NCBI GenBank assembly: GCA_950022655.1
Contig: OX465587.1
Coordinates: forward strand, 30,755,716 to 30,819,715
DNA: 64,000 bases
DNA from: Alentia gelatinosa
Taxonomy: Eukaryota; Annelida; Polychaeta; Phyllodocida; Polynoidae
Direction: 5' to 3'
Of this stretch, positions 42,770 to 53,230 are shown piece by piece. The translations under genes and the position numbers were made by a program. A model generated the notes under the pieces. It was not told the DNA's origin and did not search any database. It saw only the letters and a list, made by a program, of their open reading frames with translations. Position 1 is the first letter of the stretch. Each line of letters opens with the position of its first letter.

Positions 42770-42807
42770 TGACGTCACATGACGTCACGTGACGTCATGT
42801 GACGTCA
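42770..42807. promoter_or_regulatory. Four CRE palindromes at 10-bp spacing
   Basis: TGACGTCA occurs at 42770, 42780, 42790 and 42800, separated by CA, CG and TG, so CACGTG/CATGTG E-box-like words overlap. TGACGTCA is the CREB/ATF consensus. The 10-bp period is one helical turn. Whether it serves the TRIM gene 6.3 kb away is unknown. Confidence 0.5.
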
Positions 42808-42957
42808 GTGGGAGGCTATGGATGGCGTGTCACGGTAGAATTGTCCTATAATGTCTACATGAGAGAGTGATGTGTTAAGAGCGTAGCGTGCCAGAGAAAA
42901 AGTTCCGGCAAAGACTCTGCCAGACCGGTTTCTGAGATCAGACATCAAGTTTTCCTC

Positions 42958-43930
42958 TTAAACCTTTCACTACGCTGCTTAGCACCAAATATATACCCTG
43001 AAATACGCCGCTGCAGTACCATTTTCACCCCTATAGTACACTGGCGCTTTTCACAATATCTACAGTGACGTCCTTATATCACACCTCCATGGTAATCTAA
43101 AATAATTAGGATGTTATATAATAGTAATGATATTAACTGTGATATAGTCTTACATAGGTTGGAAAAATATCATCAACGTATTCGCATCATTGAAAAATAG
43201 CAATTATTTCAATTTCAGAAATGATGCCTGAAAGTACCATAGCGTACTACACCTAGGAATTTGATTTATGTACGTAATAACACATTAAAAAGATATTGAA
43301 ATTGGAAGTGTTATATAGATGTAACTATTTGAGTGATTGTACTGAGTGTGTCACTGTTTCGTTTTGTGTGTTGTGTAGTTTTATATTGTATAGCTATAGT
43401 GTTATATGTTGATCTATTAATATATTATCATGCTTTGTTATCACAGGAATTCTAACAGAGACTCAATGAGACGGATGACTTATGATAACCGTTGAATGGA
43501 TGGAATACAGGACATATTCCAAAATATAAATTTTATTAAGTAAATATGGTCGAGCGACCAAAATATGATGTATAGAAGTTTGTATTTTGAGTGCGAAATA
43601 TTGTACTTCAGTATGAGAAACGTATATGTACTGATTTAATACCACCTGTATTATACTGAACTTTGAATATCTTTGAAATTGTTGTAAGGTAGTCGAGCGA
43701 CTATCCCTTTGTAAAACACCGTTTGTATGGTGAAAGAGATTGTCGATAATAAATTTATAAAAAAAAGAAGATAAAAAGGAATGCCTGCAGCCTGTGCAGG
43801 CATCACAACGTACTACACCTGGGAATGCCTCCAGGCATTACAGCGTACTATGCCTGGGAATGCCTCCAGGCATCGTAGCGTACCATACCCGCGAATGCCT
43901 CCAGGCATCATAGCGTAGCTTAAGGGTTAA
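42958..43930. mobile_element. 973-bp TTAA-flanked element with subterminal hairpin array
   Basis: TTAAACCTTTCACTACGCTGC ... GCGTAGCTTAAGGGTTAA. Right side (43780-43915): four units of GGAATGCCTCCAGGCATC plus AGCGTAC. One related unit is near 43225. Two small hairpins, GGTCGAGCGACC and AGTCGAGCGACT, are at about 43550 and 43692. No transposase. piggyBac-like by target and ends (inferred). Confidence 0.6.
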
Positions 43931-44574
43931 GAATGCTTATCTCGAACACTCACTTTGGTTTTTCCATTTTGTTTTTTTTCTCACAGGAATGTATTACCTA
44001 TGGTTTTGCTGATCTATATCCTACTGATCAGACACTAATTACAATCTTATAGCTTAGAACAAGGTGACACTGATTTCCAGGTGAGGAAAAGCTTTATGTT
44101 ATTAAATACCTGTACAAGCATGTCTCACACTTATCCATTGGTACACATTGTATAATGAAATCATAGACAACATGTATGTACACGTGTGATTTTGAAGATA
44201 GCAAGTGCCTCATTTAGTGAAGATAGGAGGTAGAAAAGAGGTCATGGGTTACATAGTATTACATTCCAATTTCTCTATTGAGAAAGGAGCGTTTGCTTTC
44301 TCTTGGCCTAATTGGCCAAGTTCGCTCATATAACACTCTGCGAGAGGTGTCCCTTACTTAAAACCAATATGGTTGCCCCCAGCGTAAATACCAAGTAATC
44401 ATACATCATGGCATCTTGGTGTAATAGTAAGTCTGCACCTAGCTGTCACTGAAGTAACATCAGCAATAAAGCTTGTAATGGGAATATTGCCTTGTACTAA
44501 CTTCATTCAGTTTACCATCTCGTTTGGTGAGACTTGTTTGGTGACACTCTCATTTGGTGAGTCTTTTTTTGTTC
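43931..44574. other. No feature
   Basis: No gene or repeat recognised. Confidence 0.3.
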
Positions 44575-44755
44575 CTACACCACATAGACATGGTATGAGG
44601 AGGGCTGGCCTTTGATATAGCAGTAAATCTACCACTGCTGGGGGTGAAGGAGGGAAGTGGTTGCAGTGGAGCTCGCACCCACAAAGTCCAACAACCTTGG
44701 TATTACAAGTCCAGTGCTCTTTATCACTGAGCTAACTCCCTACCCGGTCACTTTA
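44575..44755 (-). repeat. SINE with tRNA-Thr-like head
   Basis: On the minus strand: GAGTTAGCTCAGTGATAAAG (A box), CTGGACTTGTAATACCAAG (anticodon arm with TGT), GTGGGTGCGAGCTCCAC (T arm, B box), then the body CAGTGGTAGATTTACTGCTA shared with 1079-1330. This identifies the SINE's tRNA origin. Truncated before the tail. Confidence 0.7.
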
Positions 44756-45730
44756 GTTATGCTTGCATGCAAGCATATCTGGCCTGCAACATGCAGAGGC
44801 AAGGCGACCAAGAGGGTGAACAGATTGATCATTGCTGTCCACCCCAGCAGAAATCTCATTCAGTGAGGGGCTCATTCAGTGAGGGGCTGCTGTTAGACTG
44901 GTTCCCTGCCCCAATCAACGATGGGACCGGTAATGTCCAGCTAGACCAACGAGTGAGCGACAACAGTGGCAAGAAGAGCCAGCACAACCCCTGTCCCTCA
45001 CGAGGTTCCATAAATAGCATTTTAGTACATTGTACTTGTTTATAATGTATGATGATACAAAATTAAGTTATATCAACCTTTCAAAAGATTAAAGATTTCC
45101 AATTTGAAGATTAATAAAAACTATTAAACTGCAATAATTGTGGGAAATGGGTCAAGGGGGCTGATAGAAAACAGCGAAACACTTCCTGACCAGCGTACCC
45201 TCTTTATGTAACTTGGAATAAAGCGAAAAATGATGATGTATTACTCAAAATTCAAAAAAAAGAAAGTTGTCCAAAAAAAAGGGGTCTATCACCACACAAC
45301 GATGAAAACCAGCTAACACCGGATCCTGCAAACAAACTGAATTATGAGATACCCCAATAAGGTCTGTGACAATGTGTGCATTCACAGAGAGTGGTTGTGG
45401 CCCCTAAGATTCGAGGTCAACTCTCGACTGTATAGCCCTACCAAGGCGCTAGAAAATATCATGTAAGGAGGTCAGGGTGAAGGTCGGGGTTTGCTGCGAA
45501 TGCAGTCATTGACTACTCGGTGTACTCTATTCCTTATATGGACTTAAGGTAATGGGACAACTCCATGCTGCACAAGTCCTCTATGCCGGTCATTAACAGT
45601 GAGTGAGTGGTCTGAGGGCACCAGCTGGTGGACGGACACACGTCACGTCTTCACTCAGTGACGGCAGACACTGTCGGGGGTCCCGGGGCCTGTCACTGTT
45701 ATCTGCGAGCCGGGTCTATGTGCTTACTCA
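44756..45730. other. No gene
   Basis: Frames at 44657-45045 and 45603-45812 lack domains. Nothing else supported. Confidence 0.3.
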
Positions 45731-45734
45731 CATA

Positions 45735-46275
45735 ATAGGCCAGGTAACGCCTACCTCCATTTTGTGGTGCATTTTGGGTAACGCCTCACTTTTTCTGGTG
45801 CATTATGGGTAACAGAGTTCAGCTAGAACAACGCTTTTATTTAGAGAAACATTCTAATACATTCAGAGGTGAAAATCACAAAAAACCAGACACAGTAATT
45901 TTTTTATAAGGGTGGTATTATTGAACCAAGTAGTACAGGTATTGTAGTATGTTGAGGTATCAAAATTAGATTCACGACGTTTCGCTAGATTTATCCAGCT
46001 TCATCAGGTGATCATTCTAATACATTATCTTTTGAAAGGTTATCATTACTTCATTTTTTATTATCCTTTATCATAAACAAGTAGAAGGAAGGTATTTGGG
46101 GAACCTCGTCAGGGGGAGAGGCACTCTCCTAGCAGAGATCCTGCTGGGAGAGTGGACAAGAAGTTGTGCTGGCTATCCTTGCAACTCCAAATAAGCGGGG
46201 AACCAGCGAAATTTCAAAGTCGCTTATAGCTGGGCGTTACCTGTCCCATATTTCATTGGGATAGGGAACCAGTCT
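45735..46275. repeat. Inverted-end repeat (GGTAACGCC / GGCGTTACC)
   Basis: CAGGTAACGCCTACCTCCAT ... GGGCGTTACCTGTCCCATAT with GGGAACCAGTCTA at the end. The same ends enclose 56470-56730. The copy here is split by the hammerhead-bearing segment. Confidence 0.55.
45969..46013 (-). ncRNA. Hammerhead ribozyme motif, Penelope-like element type
   Basis: Minus strand: stem I GATCAC, core CUGAUGA, stem II GCUGGA-UAAA-UCUAGC, core GAAA, then CGUC and GUGAAUC, which pairs back to stem I with one bulge. The very short stem III matches the minimal hammerheads known from Penelope-like retroelements. No reverse transcriptase adjoins it. Confidence 0.7.
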
Positions 46276-46550
46276 ACTGTCACCGGGTGAGGCCCGGGGG
46301 CGGGGGGACGGCAGGGGGTGGAGAGGTTCCGGCCTGTCACTCCCGTCCCTTCCCGCCTCGCGCTTACCCCCCCCCCCCCCTCAACGAAACGCGTCCCGAC
46401 GCGCGGTCATCCACAACAATGATTAGCAACTAATTAAACAAATGGACCGCGTTTCATGAAAACAAATATTGAATTTTTTCTTCCGCCAACCCAAGGCTAA
46501 AGTCAGTGGTGTCCGTAGAAAACTGTAGAGTTGTATGGATACATACACAA
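46276..46550. other. C-run and unassigned DNA
   Basis: C homopolymer at 46369-46380 and GC-rich flank; no gene. Confidence 0.3.
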
Positions 46551-46690
46551 TACCCCCCTGATCTGCATGGTCGTATTCTACACATAGTTGGGGTATAGTA
46601 ATACCCGAGAGAATGCGAGGATATTGCGCCGTGTCAACTACGTCTAAAATACGACCATGCAGATCAAAATCATGGTAATGTTGTATTTAT
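46551..46690 (+). repeat. Foldback, A-like stem
   Basis: GATCTGCATGGTCGTATTCT ... AATACGACCATGCAGATC, apex CCCGAGAGAATGCGAGG with CGAG in direct orientation on both sides. Confidence 0.65.
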
Positions 46691-47165
46691 TGTTCAACAT
46701 TTCCAAATATAAGTTATCAAAGGAAAGACAAAATAGCCACCGATCTCTTCAGATAGGCATGTGCCATGCAACTCAAGGGCTAACACTGGTGTATTACTAC
46801 GCGTCAACCTCTCGTAGTTTACCGCCACCTGTCAACAAGACTATTGGTTATTGTCTATCTACACCACGATGGGCTGTTGTGGTGTTTATAATAACAGGGA
46901 CTTGTGAGGGCTCCCCCAGTGTACACACTCACCTGGGAGGCGATGGACGTTTAAAAAACCTTCAAGTACCATCCGTGTAGTATGAGAACGATCACAATTA
47001 ATGATCGCTAATCTACTTGAGGATCAGCGTCTACACTATTTAGTAATCAGCATAGATAATGAAGTAGTTGATGGTAATACATGTATGCGGATTAAGCTCT
47101 GGGACTAAGAGTTCATCCAGTCAGAGGCTGAGGGGAGGGCCTTGTCGTTTGTGTGGTATCAAGTC
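46691..47165. other. No gene
   Basis: A family A stem fragment (CGCGTCAACCTCTCGTAGTT) at 46799; nothing else. Confidence 0.35.
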
Positions 47166-47188
47166 ACTCTCTCTCTTTCTCTTTCTCT

Positions 47189-47253
<65 letters not shown>

Positions 47254-47255
47254 CC
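47166..47255 (+). repeat. (CT)n microsatellite
   Basis: CTCTCTCT with a few CTTT interruptions over about 85 bp. Frames of Ser-Leu or Arg-Glu repeats on both strands are artefacts. Confidence 0.95.
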
Positions 47256-47364
47256 TCTCTCTCCAGGAGTCAGAGGCTGAGTGACAGGTCTTGTTGTTTG
47301 TGTGTACCTGGTATTAAGAATACACACTCTCACCCTCCAAAGGCACAAGCTGAGAGGGGGGTCT

Positions 47365-47690
47365 GTTGGTTGGTTTGATTTAACCCCCAGTCTTACCTGG
47401 TAAATGTGTAGGGGTGAGATTTCTACCTGAATTCATCTCATAGATTCGATCACCAGCCTAGTGGTATAAAAGAACCTTGTGAAAGTCTGGTAAGAACCTG
47501 TAATGGTTAGGTTCTTTTAGTTCCCACACCACATAGACATGGTATCACAGGTATGAGAAGGATTGGTCTTTGATATAGCAGTAAGTCTACCACTGCTGTG
47601 GACGAAGGAGAAAGGTGGCTGCACACCACACCACACCACACCACACCACATAGACATGGTATGAGAAGGACTGGCCTTTGATATTTAGAA
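47365..47690. repeat. Rearranged SINE copy
   Basis: GGTTTGATTTAACCCCCAGT, then body segments partly inverted relative to 16595-16815, followed by CACACCACATAGACATGGT twice and a (CACAC)n run. Confidence 0.6.
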
Positions 47691-47985
47691 GGAAACCCAC
47701 GAGATGAAAATAACTTGGTCCGTACTCCACCGAGTTTAACTGCAGAGTAATTCACTCAGCTTCGCTTCGTGAATAAATCTGCGGTCAAACGAGAAGGAGT
47801 GTGGACCAAGTTGTTTTCATCGAGTGGGTTTCTGATTTTATCTCACCCCATATAACATTACTTATTGATAAAATAAATCACCCAATTAGCCATTGAGTAT
47901 TGGGTACACGAACTTCACGGCCGTGGAGTACGAGTTCCTAATGTTAAGCCTATGGAGAAAAAATACCGGGGTGAGATATTTTAAG
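47690..47985 (+). mobile_element. Foldback family E
   Basis: Arms AACTTGGTCCGTACTCCACC ... GGAGTGTGGACCAAGTT with CGAG at 47731 and 47790; apex CACTCAGCTTCGCTTCGTG; TTATCTCACCCC and GGGGTGAGATAT ends. Here the apex GA strand is opposite to the mid-stem GA strand, an exception. Confidence 0.7.
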
Positions 47986-48227
47986 CAGTAAATCCACCAC
48001 TACTGGAGATGAAGGCTGAGGGGCGGTTCTATAGTTTGTGTGTACCTGGTATTAAGAAGTCACTCTCTCTCCCTCCCGGAGTCAGAGGCTGTTAGCGTAG
48101 TTTGTGTCAGGTCTGTGTGTACCTGGGCGACTTCACAAAAGAGCTGAATATGGATGGCGGAGGCCCAGGTGGTGTGTGACCCACATCGCCCGCCTAATGC
48201 CCGCTGTCCTGACCGCTTATAGCGACA
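47986..48227. other. No gene
   Basis: Repeats of the CAGAGGCTGAG...GTGTACCTGGTATTAAGAA block also at 47265-47320. Confidence 0.35.
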
Positions 48228-48402
48228 ATAACATCGCCAGCGTTAAGACCATTACACCCGGTACGATTTCCGAACATTGCCAGGGTTAGGACCATTACAC
48301 ACGGTACGATTTCCTAACATCGCCAGAGTTAAGACCATTACACATGGTACGATTTACGAACATCGCCAGGGTTAAAAGCCAATACACACTGTACGATTTC
48401 GG
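48228..48402 (+). repeat. 43-46-bp tandem repeat, four units
   Basis: ACATCGCCAGGGTTAAGACC and ACACACGGTACGATTTCCGA recur at 48228, 48274, 48317 and 48360. Confidence 0.8.
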
Positions 48403-49469
48403 AACATGAATGTTCCTTTCTCGGCGACAAAAGAACAATCGTAAGCTCAGGCGAGGCCTAGAAAATGTGTCGGCCAATGTGACACCCCCTACAGTAATTT
48501 GCCTAAGATTTGGAAATCCCCCCCATGGCGATGTACCTTTGTCGCCGACAAATTGCCGCCCAATGTTCCGAAATCGGGACCGATAAATTAAGGAACGTGT
48601 TCCTTCCCGTTGTCGCCGACAACGGAGTTTAAGAAATACCCCCCGTGGTTCCTACCAATTATGGCCCTTAATTAGTCGCTGGGTGAGCAGAAATACCCAT
48701 GCCACACACAGACTGAGGCCAGCTCACCGATTTAACTCCCATATACTGAGATTTATTACTTGTTCCTTTATCGGTGGCCCTAAATCGCTCACGATTTACG
48801 CAGTCAATCGTCCAGTGTGGACAGAATTTGCTTACGATTAACTCATGCTAATGGCTGCCATAAACGTTGTGGGGATAGTCAACGCTATGCACATATTCGC
48901 CTGAGACAAGTTAAATAGCCCTGACGATTCAGGGAGTTAATCGGTGGAAACGAAATCGTTCAGTGGGTATTGGCTTTAAGACCACTTAACACACCTACCG
49001 ATTTCGGAACATTTATGTACTTTTGTCGGCGACAAACGGACTGTAATTTATCTCAGGTGAGGTATCCTAACGGAGTCGGCCGTAGTCGGTAGATGTAGCA
49101 CAGCTAGGCAAGGGTCAGGCAACGATTAGAACACCACCTCCTTCAAATGTTATTTCGTCACCGACAAGTTGTGATTTCTATGTTCCTAAATTGGTGGCCA
49201 AAAGTTTTTCAACATGTTGTTAAATCTAGTCGCCGACAACGGAACGCAGTCCCCAAATCCTAACTCCGTCGGCCTGGGTGCATAATCGTATATCTGTCGG
49301 TAAGTGTAGACTGATTTGCTAAGGACCAATACCCACCACCCCCTCTCCTCGATGTCCACCTGTCAGGCGAAGGGTTACGTAATTTGCCTGAGATAAGTTC
49401 AGCGACTCCTATACGAATTTGGGAACTAATCGTTCAACCCTTAATTGGTAGATGGGTATTGGACTTTAG
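48403..49469. repeat. Complex GTCGCCGACAA-rich repeat region
   Basis: GTCGCCGACAA or variants at about 48418, 48540, 48614, 49025, 49145 and 49228. CCGATTTCGGAACAT and CAATACCCACC words recur in both orientations. Probably the body of one internally repetitive transposon whose end is amplified at 49470. No coding frame recognised. Confidence 0.5.
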
Positions 49470-49960
49470 GAGAACTAAAAAAGTCTCCACCGTTTTCGTC
49501 GGCCAGTGGAAATGAGCTTTTAGGAGAACTAAAAGAATCTTCACCGTTTTCGTCGGCCAATGGAAATAGGCTTTTAGGAGAACTAAAAGAATCGCCACCG
49601 TTTTCGTCGGCCAATGGAACTGGGCTTTTAGGAGAACTAAAAGAATCTTCACCATTTTCGTCGGCCAGTGGAAATGGGCTTTTAATAGAACTAAAAGAAT
49701 CTCCACCGTTTTCGTCGGCCAGTGGAAATGGGCTTTTAGGAAAACTAATAGAATCTCCACCGTTTTCGTCAGCCAATGGAAATGGGCTTTTAGGAGAACT
49801 AAAAGAATCTTCACCGTTTTCGTCGGCCAATGGAAATGGGCTTTTAGGAGAACTAAAAGAATCTTCACCATTTTCGTCGGCCAGTGGAAATGGGCTTTTA
49901 GGAGAACTAAAAGAATCTCCACCGTTTTCGTCGGCCAGTGGAAATGGGGTTTATGTGTCT
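49470..49960. repeat. 54-bp array of a transposon end
   Basis: Nine units of CCGTTTTCGTCGGCCAATGG plus AAATGGGCTTTTAGGAGAAC and TAAAAGAATCTTCA. The unit is a multiple of three and stop-free in three frames, giving frames of 190 (+), 162 (-) and 129 (-) codons. CCAATGGAAATGGGC equals the TIR of 22461-22768, so I read it as a non-coding amplified TE end. Confidence 0.8.
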
Positions 49961-50094
49961 GTCACCCGCACTCAGGTAGATTGGTGTCAGACTGCTCGCC
50001 TTGTGATAGGTGTGTAGCTCTACCTGTACGCTGCATCGATCCTGTCAACTCTTTGTCCTCAGCTGGTTATTGTGCATCACACAGAATGGCGTAG

Positions 50095-50415
50095 TTATAT
50101 AGAACGTCCTCACCATGCTGTATAAGTCACAGAACGAGATGGTAATTTATGGTTTTTAAGGAACGAGGCGCAAACCGTAAATTACCATCTCGTTCTGTGA
50201 CTTGGACAAGCATGGTTAGACATTATATATTTATTATATACCCGAAATTTAAAAAGAATCATTAATTTCATTTGGCTTTTCAACTATTATTTTAATAAAC
50301 GTGTTGGGAAGGTAGTCAGTATTTTCCTGTTTGGACCAGTGGTCCGTACAGTATTTTACGTCATATAACGAAACGGTGCGTATTTACGGTATATACGGCT
50401 TGGGTATATAGTAAG
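50095..50415 (+). mobile_element. Foldback family B
   Basis: GTATAAGTCACAGAACGAGA ... TCTCGTTCTGTGACTTGGAC hairpin plus the ACGGTGCGTATTTACGGTAT tail. Here the arms are fully complementary, without the direct CGAG pair. Confidence 0.7.
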
Positions 50416-50439
50416 TCTACGTACACACACAATCATACT

Positions 50440-50840
50440 AGTAGCAAATAGTATGTTCATCATTGATGAAGGAGCGTGCAATTATAAACGACTATCAACT
50501 GAAAGGTTTGGGTTATATTCAGTATATATATGGATAGTTTCTGTAACCCACTTGCACTCGGATAACTTGCCATTTCTTCAACGGCCTGAGTCTAGGATCC
50601 AAATATTTCAAGCACCAGTAGGTCATTAAGGTACTTTGGTCTTGAGGGATTGATCATGGTCAGTTGGTCTCACGGTTCTAATACACTGAGACACTGGCAC
50701 CCTGCTCATTTCCCAGTATCACAGTGAGTAGCACACAGATAGTGGAGGGATAGGGTTTTTGCAGTATGCTGGAAGTCTATATGTGACCACTCTAACCTCT
50801 AGGCAATGTATATATAGGACATTCAAACACGCTCTAATAA
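50440..50840 (+). mobile_element. Element inserted also at 20986
   Basis: AGTAGCAAATAGTATGTTCAT ... GTGACCACTCTAACCTCTAG ... CACGCTCTAATAA. Full-length relative of 20986-21382 in the opposite orientation. Confidence 0.65.
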
Positions 50841-50869
50841 ACTATACAGAGGACGTGTATACAGTGATT

Positions 50870-51165
50870 TATCTCACCCCTGGTATTTTTCCCCATAGAC
50901 TTAACATTGGTAACTCGTATCCAACGTCCATGGATTATTTAGAAAAGAATACTCAATGGGGGATTATGTCACAAAGGTTAGCCCATTAGTCAAGGTGAAG
51001 GGTGAGATAAATTCAGAAACCCATTCAAGTTTAGGGTCAGAGCTCGATCCCATCTCGTCTGAATCGCTACATAAATCATGTGGCTTCGCCTTGTGAATTA
51101 CTACGTGATTCAAACTCGATGGGATACGAGCTCTGACTCTGAACTTGAATAGGTTTCCTCTATAA
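50870..51165 (-). mobile_element. Foldback family E
   Basis: TTATCTCACCCCTGG and AGGGTGAGATAAA; hairpin GGGTCAGAGCTCGATCCC ... GGGATACGAGCTCTGAC with CTCG at 51054 and 51115, both centred with the apex GGCTTCGCC on about 51086. Confidence 0.7.
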
Positions 51166-51239
51166 TATACAGGCCTGTGGGTATGCACAGTACCTGTGTA
51201 TGTATGCATACTGAATCCAACTTTAATAAGAGAGACATT

Positions 51240-51280
51240 TTCCCTTTCCCAGTATCCCCTTAAAGCGGGGTTTTATTATA
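51240..51280. mobile_element. pogo-like MITE end fragment
   Basis: CCCCTTAAAGCGGGGTTTTATTATA, one end only. Confidence 0.5.
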
Positions 51281-51285
51281 CATCA

Positions 51286-51286
51286 A

Positions 51287-51355
<69 letters not shown>

Positions 51356-51385
51356 CAATCATATATTATATATATATATACATAT
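51286..51385 (+). repeat. (TA)n microsatellite
   Basis: About 33 TA units then interrupted TA blocks. Confidence 0.95.
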
Positions 51386-51839
51386 TTATATCACGTATTA
51401 TATTTGGTATCTATATAGACATATACATGTATACACTTGTATAGAGTATACCACAGAACCAACATGTTTACATTTACATATACACATACATGTGTTTACA
51501 TCTATATACATACATGTTTACATGCAGACATCCATACATATACCAGGAACTTAGTTCACTATCATAGTCTATGTATGAATATCAGTACGGATGTAATATA
51601 TCACACACACAAAGATGTATTATTGTATACAAACGGTTCAGTCCCCACACACCTATCCCCCACACACATGCAGCACCATGTCACACACAAAACACAAACA
51701 GAACACCATAACCCTCACCTTATAAAGTCAACTCCACTGTGATGTTAAAATCCCGGGTTGAGATATCCTCGTATCCTCACACACAACACACACACACCAC
51801 ACAGAACGTGGTGAGAAGTGATCGTAATCCTTCCTCATT

Positions 51840-52080
51840 CACGGATCTAGTCGAGACACGATTCCGTAACGTGTTCCACGTCCCTCTGTGCTGTGCCTCT
51901 CTCCTCCGACACACACGTTCTCCACACGGCTCTCGTCCTATGACGCTCGTCCCTTGATGACGGAGGTGGTTTCCTCGATCCATACACAACGCGTACTCCC
52001 GGAAACGTTGGTGCGTACAGCAGTGGCTGAGTCACGGGGACTGGTCACGGGCGGCCGGCCGTGACGGGGGTGGATAGGTG
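51840..52080. promoter_or_regulatory. CpG-dense non-repeat patch, possible promoter
   Basis: Many CpGs in unique sequence (ACGCGTACTCCCGGAAACG, CGGGCGGCCGGCCGTGACGG) and one TGAGTCA AP-1-like site, in an otherwise CpG-poor window. It could be the upstream exon or promoter of the minus-strand TRIM gene, but no transcript evidence exists. Confidence 0.25.
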
Positions 52081-52320
52081 AGACAGATGGAGGGTGGGGT
52101 AACAGAGGAGGAGGTGGGGTGAACAGTGTTACCGTGTGGATGGTCCCCATTTGGAGTAAGGGCCACTCATTATTTATGGCTTGGGGTGGGGGTATATCTC
52201 TACATTTCATAACATGGGTAAGTGCAAAAACGCCACACCTTTGAGTCGATTGGTGTTTGAGAATTTTATTAATTAATTATTTGATGGGAAGACACAGGTA
52301 GGACAATCAAGATTTAGGAC

Positions 52321-52366
52321 CTGTTTGTCAACGTTTCGGTATTTTTACCTTCTTCAGGAAACAGCC
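52321..52366 (-). ncRNA. Hammerhead ribozyme motif, second copy
   Basis: Minus strand: stem I CTGTTTC, core CUGAAGA (fits CUGANGA), stem II GGTA-AAAA-TACC, core GAAA, CGUU, then GACAAACAG pairing to stem I with a 2-nt bulge. Minimal stem III as in Penelope-like elements. Confidence 0.65.
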
Positions 52367-52494
52367 ATAACATGATTCAGTAAAAAGAAAGTTGCCCCTC
52401 CACAGATAAACCCCCCCCCCCCCCACCAAAATAAATTAAAAAAGTTAGGTCCCAGCATGGAAATACACAAAAAAGTTCCCACTTGGTAATATAG

Positions 52495-53036
52495 TTGAGC
52501 CCCGTGTAAGGGAATATCCTGCGTTCCGGGCCAGAGTGGCCGCTAATGCAGGTCCGCCTACACATGGTTGAATGAAACATCTAATAGAGGGATACGTTCC
52601 GAGCAAAGTGGTCCGTTGACGCGGCGGTCTAGTGTACTGAAAAAAGTTTCTCCCCCTATGGAAATCCCCCTCCCCAGAATTGTCTCCTATGGAACCAAAC
52701 ACAAAATATGAAGCCCCACCCACCCCCATGTGCCCCCTTAAGCGGGGTTGTCCCCCTTAAGTGGGGTGACCCCTTAAGCGTGGCGATCCCTTAAGCATGG
52801 TGACCCCTTAAGCGGGGTGACCCCTTTAGCAGAGTGACCCCTTTAGCGGGGTGATCCTTAAGCGGGGTGACCCTTAAGCTGGGTGACCCCTTAAGTGGGG
52901 TGATCCCTTAAGTGGGGTGAACCCTTAAACGGGGTTAAAATAAACTAAATAAAAATGTCTGTTCCGAGCAAAGTGTCCCCCTTAAGCGGGATAACCCCTT
53001 AAGCGAGGTGTCCCAAAAGCGGGGTTTTACTGTACG
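52495..53036. repeat. pogo-like MITE ends expanded into an 18-bp-type array
   Basis: After MITE-like blocks (52495-52640) the word CCCCTTAAGCGGGGTGA repeats about 15 times with small changes (52728-52930), then CTTAAGCGAGGTGTCC and GGGGTTTTACTG|TA end the element at 53033. Confidence 0.8.
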
Positions 53037-53230
53037 CCCCCCCCCCAAAAAAAACCAAAAAAACTCAACAAAACATAAGCCCCCCCCCCCCCCGTAAGCT
53101 ATAAAATGACTGCTCCTTTTAAAGCTGCAGGTGAAACGAGGCGGCGGCGGGAATCGAGGTCACTCAGGTGGGCGCCCGGCGGGGGGGGGGGGGGGCGGTG
53201 CGAGGGGGGGCGTGGTCACTGGAGCGTGAC
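53037..53230. repeat. Homopolymer-rich C/A and G runs
   Basis: C runs at 53038 and 53079, G run at 53180-53195, G-rich GCGAGGGGGGGCG after it. Confidence 0.6.

Noticed and set aside
44690..44750. Functional tRNA-Thr gene
   Set aside because: It carries an enlarged variable region and runs directly into a SINE body found elsewhere, so it is a SINE head.
47068..47378. Ser-Leu and Arg-Glu repeat proteins
   Set aside because: Translation of a (CT)n microsatellite on both strands.
49434..50017. Open frames of 190, 162 and 129 codons on both strands
   Set aside because: They lie in a 54-bp tandem array whose unit is divisible by three; openness in several frames at once and the match of the unit to a MITE end argue against coding.
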